A DNA stretch of 5,408 bases from Tannerella sp. GTDB taxonomy: Bacteria > Bacteroidota > Bacteroidia > Bacteroidales > Tannerellaceae. Below, in pieces: positions 1-4,672 of this stretch; position 1 is the stretch's first letter; each line of letters begins with the position of its first letter. The notes below the pieces were generated by a model that made no database searches, was not told where the DNA came from, and worked only from the letters and a program-made list of their open reading frames with translations. Location of the stretch: contig JAISJX010000397.1 of assembly GCA_031261145.1 (NCBI GenBank), positions 1-5,408 on the forward strand. Reading direction: 5' to 3'. Both the position numbers and the translations under genes were made by a program.

Positions 1-1020
1 CTTCAACTGTTTGAGGGGATGGCTAAGCATCTGTTTCAAGCCATTCGCGGCATCACCCTCGCAGACGCCTTTCCCCGCATGACGTGGCACGACGCCATGA
101 AATATTATGGCTCGGACAAGCCCGATTTGCGGTTTGGGATGAAATTTGTCGAACTGAACGACCTGCTGAAAGGGCACGGTTTTCCCGTGTTTGACGATGC
201 AGCCTACATCGGCGGCATTTGTGCAGCGGGCGCAGCATCATACACCCGCAAACAGTTGGACTCCCTGACGGATTTCGTGAAACGTTCGCAAATAGGCGCC
301 AAGGGGTTAGTGTATGCCCGTGTGGAGGCAGACGGAACGGTGAAATCGAGCGTGGACAAATTCTATACGCAAGAGACCTTGCAAGCCCTGAAAGCGGCTT
401 TCGACGCCCAAGCGGGCGACTTAATCCTGATTCTGTCGGGCAGCGACGCCAATAAAACCCGCAAACAACTCAATGAGTTGCGTTTGGAAATGGGCAATCA
501 GTTGGGACTGCGCGACAAGAACGAGTTTGCCTGCCTCTGGGTGGTCGATTTCCCGCTGCTGGAATGGGACGAAGAAACGAAACGCTTTTACGCCATGCAC
601 CACCCGTTTACCGCGCCCAAGCCGGAAGATATCGCCCTGCTCGACAGCGATGCGGGGGCTGTACGCGCCAATGCTTACGACATGGTAATCAACGGCGTGG
701 AAGTGGGCGGCGGCTCCATCCGTATCCACGACAGCCAATTGCAGAACAAGATGTTTCAAGTGCTGGGATTCACCGAGAAACGGGCGCAGGAGCAATTCGG
801 ATTCCTGATGAACGCCTTTAAATACGGTGCGCCGCCTCACGGTGGCATCGCCTACGGGTTAGACCGCTGGGTATCCCTGTTCGCCGGATTGGATTCGATA
901 CGCGACTGCATCGCGTTCCCCAAAAACAATTCGGGACGCGACGTGATGCTGGATGCACCGTCCGTATTGGACGACGAGCAGTTGAAGGAGTTGTGCCTGA
1001 AAGTAGAACCTCAAAAATAG
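1..1020 (+). CDS. aspS: Aspartyl-tRNA synthetase, C-terminal part (5' end outside window)
   Basis: Class II synthetase that activates aspartate with ATP and charges tRNA-Asp in the cytoplasm. The reading frame is open from base 1 (LQLFEGM...), so the ATG at base 19 is internal, and the N-terminal anticodon-binding domain plus the first part of the catalytic domain lie to the left. The 339 residues present are a little over half of a usual bacterial AspRS of about 590. Numbering from base 1, I see the conserved GSDKPDLR block (about residues 37-44), the bacterial GAD-type insertion (about 60-160, with AKGLVYARV), HHPFT (200-204), [16 protein letters not shown] (about 228-243) and class II motif 3 with GLDR (286-289), whose Arg binds ATP. 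The ending matches the bacterial-type enzyme (IAFPKN, then LDAPS). Whether it is discriminating or also charges tRNA-Asn cannot be told from this part. The stop codon abuts the next ATG, implying co-transcription with the NIF3 gene. Confidence 0.97.
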   Translation, partial: LQLFEGMAKHLFQAIRGITLADAFPRMTWHDAMKYYGSDKPDLRFGMKFVELNDLLKGHGFPVFDDAAYIGGICAAGAASYTRKQLDSLTDFVKRSQIGAKGLVYARVEADGTVKSSVDKFYTQETLQALKAAFDAQAGDLILILSGSDANKTRKQLNELRLEMGNQLGLRDKNEFACLWVVDFPLLEWDEETKRFYAMHHPFTAPKPEDIALLDSDAGAVRANAYDMVINGVEVGGGSIRIHDSQLQNKMFQVLGFTEKRAQEQFGFLMNAFKYGAPPHGGIAYGLDRWVSLFAGLDSIRDCIAFPKNNSGRDVMLDAPSVLDDEQLKELCLKVEPQK

Positions 1021-2124
1021 ATGGATATGCTGCGAATCAAGGACATCCTCAAAGAAATCGAAAAACAGGCCCCTCTGCCCCTGCAAGAAAGTTATGATAA
1101 TTCAGGCGTACAGGTAGGTAATGTCAATCAAACAGCGACCGGGGCTATCCTTTGTTTGGACGTCACGGAAGCTGTCATCGACGAAGCGATTGAATACGGA
1201 TATAACTTGATTATCGCGCATCATCCCTTAACATTCAAACCGTTCAAATCACTGACCGGTGCGAATTATATTGAACGCTGCATCATCAAAGCCTGCCGGA
1301 ACGACCTCGTAATCTACGCCGCTCACACGAATCTTGATAATGCGGTCGGCGGAGTCAATTACAAACTGGCGGAGAAGCTGAATCTTCAAAATGTACGCAT
1401 CCTAAGCCCGCAAAAAGGGAATCTGCTTAAATTAGTGACGTTTGTCCCCGAAGCATCGGCCGAAATCGTACGCAGCGCACTGTTCAACATCGGCGCCGGC
1501 CACATCGGGAACTACGACTCATGCAGTTTCAACGCACACGGCGCGGGTACGTTCCGCGCTTCGGAAGGATGCCACCCGTTCTGCGGCGAGATTGACGAAC
1601 TGCATCACGAAAAGGAAGTGCGCATCGAAACGATTCTCCCCGCCTACCTCAAACTTACGGCTACGCGCGCGTTGCTCTCCGTCCACCCGTACGAAGAACC
1701 TGTTTTCGACATTTATCCGTTGGAAAACACATGGAAACAGGCCGGTTCGGGCATCGTCGGCGAACTTCAGGAAGAAGAAGATGAACTTTTTTTCCTGCAA
1801 CGCATCAAAGATATTTTCGATGTCGATTGCATCAAACATTCGCGGCTGACCGGAAAAAAAGTTCGCGAGATAGCCATCTGCGGAGGTAGCGGCGCATTCC
1901 TTATCCCCGAAGCAATCACTTACGGCGCAGATATATTCATCACCGGAGAAGCCAAATACAACGATTTTTTCAATGTGGAAGACCGGATTTTATTGGCTGT
2001 AATCGGACACTATGAAAGCGAGATATGCACAAAAGAAATTTTCTTTGATATCATATCAAAAAAATTTCCTACCTTTGCAGCGCAAATTTCAAATACGGAT
2101 TCAAACCCAGTTAAATATTTATAG
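1021..2124 (+). CDS. NIF3/DUF34 family dinuclear metal-centre protein (YqfO-like, with middle domain)
   Basis: The protein has 367 residues, the size of the long NIF3 form. The two conserved halves (about residues 1-125 and 240-367) flank an inserted PII/CutA-like domain (about 133-235) marked by GAGTFRASEG and SVHPYEEPVFDIYPL. The expected metal ligands are present: H67 and H68 in AHHPLTF, D106 in HTNLDN, and H330 and E334 in GHYESE. Family members form hexameric toroids holding two metal ions per subunit. Many are annotated as GTP cyclohydrolase 1 type 2 after the Helicobacter protein, but a general function is not settled and I would not assign that reaction here. The start follows the aspS TAG directly with no clear Shine-Dalgarno sequence. 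ATG at 1027 (MLRIKDIL) is an equally plausible start that removes two residues. The last 55 bases or so also carry the promoter for the next gene. Confidence 0.93.
   Translation: MDMLRIKDILKEIEKQAPLPLQESYDNSGVQVGNVNQTATGAILCLDVTEAVIDEAIEYGYNLIIAHHPLTFKPFKSLTGANYIERCIIKACRNDLVIYAAHTNLDNAVGGVNYKLAEKLNLQNVRILSPQKGNLLKLVTFVPEASAEIVRSALFNIGAGHIGNYDSCSFNAHGAGTFRASEGCHPFCGEIDELHHEKEVRIETILPAYLKLTATRALLSVHPYEEPVFDIYPLENTWKQAGSGIVGELQEEEDELFFLQRIKDIFDVDCIKHSRLTGKKVREIAICGGSGAFLIPEAITYGADIFITGEAKYNDFFNVEDRILLAVIGHYESEICTKEIFFDIISKKFPTFAAQISNTDSNPVKYL
2044..2077 (+). promoter_or_regulatory. Bacteroides-type promoter inside the NIF3 gene, for the zinc-ribbon gene
   Basis: TAccTTTG at 2070-2077 matches the Bacteroides -7 consensus TAnnTTTG exactly. 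It is followed by GCAGCGC and preceded by a TTTG -33 element at 2044-2047. The 22-base gap is slightly longer than the usual 19-21. Predicted transcription start is near 2083, about 45 bases before the ATG at 2127. The elements lie within NIF3 codons, so selection is shared with coding. It would allow the zinc-ribbon gene to be expressed independently of aspS. Confidence 0.6.
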
Positions 2125-2126
2125 GA

Positions 2127-2891
2127 ATGACGAAAAAGAATGAGGTTGCGGAAAAAGATTACACCGTTGAAGAGCGACTCCGTTCGTTGTATCAACTTCA
2201 GACGATCATGACGGAGATTGATAAAATCAAAACGCTCCGCGGAGAGTTGCCATTGGAGGTTCAGGACTTGGAAGACGAAATTGTCGGTCTCAATACCCGC
2301 CTTCATAACTATCAGGCCGAAATCGAAGAAAGTAAAAATGCAGTCAATGCACAGAAGAAAAAAATTATCGAATCGACCCGTTTAATTGAGAAATACAAAG
2401 CTCAGTTAGAGAGTGTGCGCAATAACAGGGAGTTTGATAATCTATCCAAAGAGGTAGAATTTCAAGGACTTGAAGTGGAATTTGCGGAAAAGAAAATCCG
2501 GGAATTTACCGCTGCCATCGAATTGAAAAAAGAAGACATCAAACAATGTAAAGAACTTTTTGAAGGACGGAAAGGCGACTTGGAACAAAAGAAAAGCGAA
2601 TTGGACGAAATCATTTCCGAAACCAGACAGGAAGAAGAAAAATTGCGTGAAAAAGCGAAAAAGTTGGAGGATACGATCGAATCCCGTTTATTGACAGCCT
2701 TTAAACGTATCCGTAAAGGGGCGCATAACGGTTTGGCGGTAGTCGATATCCAACGCGATGCCTGCGGCGGCTGCTTCAACAAAATTCCACCTCAGAAACA
2801 GATGGATATCAAGTTGCGGAAGAAAATCATCGTCTGCGAATACTGCGGACGTATCATGATTGATCCCGAATTGCCGTTAAGCAAGAAATAA
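2127..2891 (+). CDS. Coiled-coil protein with C-terminal C4 zinc ribbon (COG1579 / zf-RING_7 type)
   Basis: The 254-residue cytoplasmic protein has no signal peptide or membrane segment. Residues about 20-195 are strongly charged and rich in Glu, Lys and Leu, as in a long helical hairpin or coiled coil, with an RNNREFDNLSKEV segment near the middle (about 98-110). The C-terminus holds a zinc ribbon: C213 and C216 (CGGC) with C237 and C240 (CEYC), 20 residues between the pairs, ending GRIMID. This architecture matches COG1579, which includes Helicobacter HP0958 (a flagellar and RpoN-related RNA-binding factor), chlamydial CdsZ/CT398 and mycobacterial Rv2229c. Nothing in this window suggests flagella or type III secretion, so the role here is unknown; nucleic-acid or protein tethering is only a guess. 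The start ATG is 2 bases after the NIF3 stop, preceded only by a weak AGGA too close to act well as a ribosome site. A promoter at 2044-2077 could drive it separately. Confidence 0.9.
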   Translation: MTKKNEVAEKDYTVEERLRSLYQLQTIMTEIDKIKTLRGELPLEVQDLEDEIVGLNTRLHNYQAEIEESKNAVNAQKKKIIESTRLIEKYKAQLESVRNNREFDNLSKEVEFQGLEVEFAEKKIREFTAAIELKKEDIKQCKELFEGRKGDLEQKKSELDEIISETRQEEEKLREKAKKLEDTIESRLLTAFKRIRKGAHNGLAVVDIQRDACGGCFNKIPPQKQMDIKLRKKIIVCEYCGRIMIDPELPLSKK

Positions 2892-2908
2892 GGACGGAAT
2901 CGCCTTGA

Positions 2909-2941
2909 TACTATCGGTTGGCAACACATTATCCGGTAGTA
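2909..2941 (+). other. Stem-loop in the spacer before tilS
   Basis: TACTATCGG (2909-2917) pairs with CCGGTAGTA (2933-2941), giving nine base pairs with one U-G wobble around a 15-base loop. It starts 17 bases after the zinc-ribbon stop codon. No T-run follows, so it is not a standard intrinsic terminator. It may protect the 3' end of the upstream mRNA or form part of a tilS leader. The pairing is read directly from the sequence; its function is inference. Confidence 0.5.
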
Positions 2942-2986
2942 ATAAACGATTCCGAACGTTTTCATTATTATTTTATATTTATGAAT

Positions 2987-3021
2987 GTAGGGATACAAGA
3001 AATTGTGTTCCTACTTTTTTT
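2987..3021 (+). terminator. Terminator-like hairpin with T-tract directly before tilS
   Basis: GTAGGGATACAA (2987-2998) pairs with TTGTGTTCCTAC (3003-3014), a 12-bp stem with two G-U wobbles closed by a GAAA tetraloop (2999-3002) and followed by seven Ts (3015-3021). This is the shape of an intrinsic terminator. It ends only 4 bases before the chosen tilS ATG, so it is either a terminator for the upstream operon that overlaps the tilS leader or an attenuator or translation-blocking structure for tilS. The stem is only moderately GC-rich, and the longer reading of tilS from 2981 would place it in coding sequence. Confidence 0.55.
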
Positions 3022-3025
3022 CAGT

Positions 3026-4345
3026 ATGATTCATACCATTCGCGCATATATCGAAAAGAACGGACTGCTTCAACCGGACGGCGCCGTGATTGTGGGAGTA
3101 AGCGGCGGAGCGGATTCCGTTGCTCTGCTCCACCTGCTGGTACGTCTCAACTATTCCTGCATCGCCGCCCACTGTAATTTTCACCTGCGGGGAGAAGAAT
3201 CCGACCGGGATGAGGCATTTGTGAAACAGGAAGCTGAAAATCTGCATGTTCCTTTTTTTAAGACCGGCTTTCATACGGTTGAGTACGCCGAACGGCAACA
3301 TATTTCCATCGAGATGGCCGCAAGGGATTTACGCTATCAGTGGTTTGAAGAATTGCGGGTAGCGCATCAGGCGCAAGCCATTGCCGTGGCGCATCATCAG
3401 GACGACAGCGTGGAAACCGTGCTGCTGAACCTGATCCGCGGAACAGGCATTCGCGGGTTGTGCGGCATCCGCCCCAAAAACGGATACCTTGTCCGCCCGT
3501 TACTCGCCGTCAGTCGCCACGAGATTCTGGAATGGCTCTCGCAGCAGCGCCTGACCTATCAAACCGACAGTACGAACCTGTCGGACGAATACACACGTAA
3601 CTTTATCCGCCTGCGCATCTTACCGCTTATGGAAGAGCTGAATCCGTCGGTCAGGAATACGATTGCACGGACAGCCGGGCATCTCTCCGGCATCGAAACA
3701 TTCTACCTGAACCGGATAGAAGAAGAACGCCAGCGCATCATGGACGACCAACTGCGTATCCATATCCCCGGACTGATGCAATCATTTGCGCCACAGACTG
3801 TTTTATACGAACTTATCCATCCTTACGGCTTCACGCGCACACTGTCCGATTCCATTTTTGAGGCGTTGCAAGGCGAACCGGGAAAGATTTTTCAGGCGCC
3901 TGCATCTTCCTGTCAGATAGTGAAAGACCGTGATTATCTATTGCTTACAACAAAGCGTCCGAAAGACTTGACGGCGTATCCTGTCGAACCGGATACTATC
4001 TTAACTTATCCGGTTGCATTAAGCGCCCGGAAAGTGAAAACGGACGCTTCTTTTGAAATCGAAAAAGACGCTTCGGTCGCCACGTTCGATTACGACAAAC
4101 TCACTTTTCCGCTCACCTTACGCAAATGGCGGGAGGGCGACTGGTTCGTACCGTTCGGCATGAAGGGACGCCAAAAACTGAGCGATTATTTCACCGACCA
4201 TAAATTCAGCCTTGTACAGAAAGAACAAACATGGTTGCTTTGTAACGCTTCCGACATCATTTGGATCGTCGGAGAACGTACCGACGAACGCTACCGGATT
4301 GATAAATCAACAAAATATGCGCTAATTGCGAAAAAAAATCTTTGA
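3026..4345 (+). CDS. tilS: tRNA(Ile)-lysidine synthetase
   Basis: This N-type PP-loop ATPase joins lysine to C34 of tRNA-Ile2 (CAU anticodon), so that the tRNA reads AUA and accepts isoleucine; it is normally essential. The protein has 439 residues, close to the usual 430-450. The ATP-binding P-loop SGGADS is at residues 26-31, followed by AAHCNFHLRGEESDRDE (about 47-63), SIEMAARDLRY (94-104), VAHHQDDSVETVLLNLIRGTG (121-141), and the GIRPKNGYLVRPLL and TDSTN segments. The central helical domain is about 205-300. The TilS C-terminal domain carries KWREGDWFVPFGMKGRQKLSDYF (about 367-389). I chose ATG 3026 because MIHTIRAYIE starts at the family's normal N-terminus, about 23 residues before the PP-loop. 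The frame is open further upstream, and ATG 2981 would add 15 residues (MNVGIQEIVFLLFFS), which look like a translated hairpin. No Shine-Dalgarno sequence is visible. Confidence 0.96.
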   Translation: MIHTIRAYIEKNGLLQPDGAVIVGVSGGADSVALLHLLVRLNYSCIAAHCNFHLRGEESDRDEAFVKQEAENLHVPFFKTGFHTVEYAERQHISIEMAARDLRYQWFEELRVAHQAQAIAVAHHQDDSVETVLLNLIRGTGIRGLCGIRPKNGYLVRPLLAVSRHEILEWLSQQRLTYQTDSTNLSDEYTRNFIRLRILPLMEELNPSVRNTIARTAGHLSGIETFYLNRIEEERQRIMDDQLRIHIPGLMQSFAPQTVLYELIHPYGFTRTLSDSIFEALQGEPGKIFQAPASSCQIVKDRDYLLLTTKRPKDLTAYPVEPDTILTYPVALSARKVKTDASFEIEKDASVATFDYDKLTFPLTLRKWREGDWFVPFGMKGRQKLSDYFTDHKFSLVQKEQTWLLCNASDIIWIVGERTDERYRIDKSTKYALIAKKNL

Positions 4346-4347
4346 AA

Positions 4348-4380
4348 TTTGTTTTATTCCCAAAAAGATTTGTATCTTTG
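4348..4380 (+). promoter_or_regulatory. Bacteroides-type promoter for rho
   Basis: TTTG at 4348-4351 and TAtcTTTG at 4373-4380 are separated by 21 bases, an excellent match to the Bacteroides primary promoter (TTTG, 19-21 bases, TAnnTTTG). It begins 2 bases after the tilS stop codon. The predicted start near 4386 gives rho a leader of about 287 bases. The -7 element is overlapped by an inverted repeat, AAAGAT-N4-ATCTTT. Confidence 0.8.
4364..4379. repeat. Inverted repeat over the rho -7 element
   Basis: AAAGAT (4364-4369) and ATCTTT (4374-4379) are perfect inverted repeats with a 4-base spacer, and the right half lies within the -7 box TATCTTTG. ATCTTT also occurs at 4338-4343, and the pair occurs again in reverse order at 4439-4451. 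No T-run follows, so it is not a tilS terminator. It could be an operator or a chance result of AT-rich sequence. Confidence 0.4.
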
Positions 4381-4390
4381 CACCGTCTTA

Positions 4391-4428
4391 TTCCACGAAA
4401 ATTGATAGGTAAATCAAATCGTGTGGAA
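4391..4428 (+). other. Stem-loop at the 5' end of the rho transcript
   Basis: The outer arms are TTCCAC (4391-4396) and GTGGAA (4423-4428), six perfect pairs. Two further pairs (GA with TC at 4397-4398 / 4419-4420) form beyond a 2-base bulge. An inner stem pairs TTGAT (4402-4406) with ATCAA (4413-4417) around an AGGTAA loop. It would begin within about 5-6 bases of the predicted transcript start, where it could protect the mRNA or regulate it. No T-run follows. Confidence 0.5.
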
Positions 4429-4616
4429 AATAATCCGTATCTTTTAAAGATAAATATCTGTAAGAATATTGAAAGACTTGATATTAGATCAAATATCCGA
4501 GATTTATCGAAACAGTATAACATCGTATTATTTTCCTGTATAATGACAAGTTCTAAATGAAATACAGATTATTCAAATAAATAAATTATTAACAAAGTGA
4601 ATACGATAAAAGTATC

Positions 4617-4658
4617 AACGTACTTGGTTTGATTTTCAAAATCAGTAACGTATTTGCT
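4617..4658 (+). repeat. Direct repeat AACGTAyTTGsT just before rho
   Basis: AACGTACTTGGT (4617-4628) and AACGTATTTGCT (4647-4658) agree at 10 of 12 bases and lie 30 bases apart. Between them is the near-palindrome GATTTTCAAAATC (4631-4643). The right copy ends 14 bases before the rho ATG. Its function is unknown; protein binding to DNA or RNA near the ribosome site is possible, and chance is not excluded. Confidence 0.35.
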
Positions 4659-4672
4659 ATTCATTGTAAAAT

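Larger units (their letters stand above)
4381..4672 (+). other. Long AT-rich rho leader (5' untranslated region)
   Basis: This non-coding stretch between the rho promoter and the rho start is very AT-rich. It contains a strong stem-loop at 4391-4428, small hairpins at 4439-4451 (ATCTT/AAGAT) and 4480-4497 (GATATT / AATATC, six-base loop), two tiny overlapping open frames (4543-4580) and a direct repeat near the start codon. The only longer reading frame here (from TTG 4342, 72 codons) runs through the promoter and has no recognisable product. In other bacteria rho represses itself by early termination in its leader, so a long leader is a reasonable place for such control; that role here is inference. 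Confidence 0.6.

Noticed and set aside
421..840. 139-codon open frame on the minus strand within aspS
   Set aside because: It lies opposite well-conserved catalytic AspRS sequence and has no recognisable domain; it is a shadow of the real gene.
1442..1849. 135-codon plus-strand open frame inside the NIF3 gene
   Set aside because: Its frame is shifted relative to the conserved NIF3 middle domain and it is Arg/Ser/Thr-rich with no recognisable family; an out-of-frame shadow.
2974..2981. TAtaTTTa as a possible -7 element for tilS
   Set aside because: It lacks the final G of TAnnTTTG, and no TTTG lies at the right distance upstream, so I do not call a tilS promoter here.
2905..3177. Leader peptide frame starting TTG-ATA before tilS, as an AUA-sensing attenuator
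   Set aside because: The idea fits TilS biology, but the frame has only an isolated early ATA, starts at a TTG with no ribosome site, and runs on into tilS out of frame. There is no cluster of AUA codons to support it.
4539..4544. TATAAT, resembling an E. coli -10 box, in the rho leader
   Set aside because: The organism appears to use the TTTG / TAnnTTTG promoter type, there is no well-placed partner element, and TATAAT is expected by chance in such AT-rich DNA.
4342..4560. 72-codon open frame between tilS and rho
   Set aside because: It would start with TTG before the predicted rho promoter elements and run through them and the leader stem-loop. The product matches nothing I recognise, and the composition is that of AT-rich non-coding DNA.
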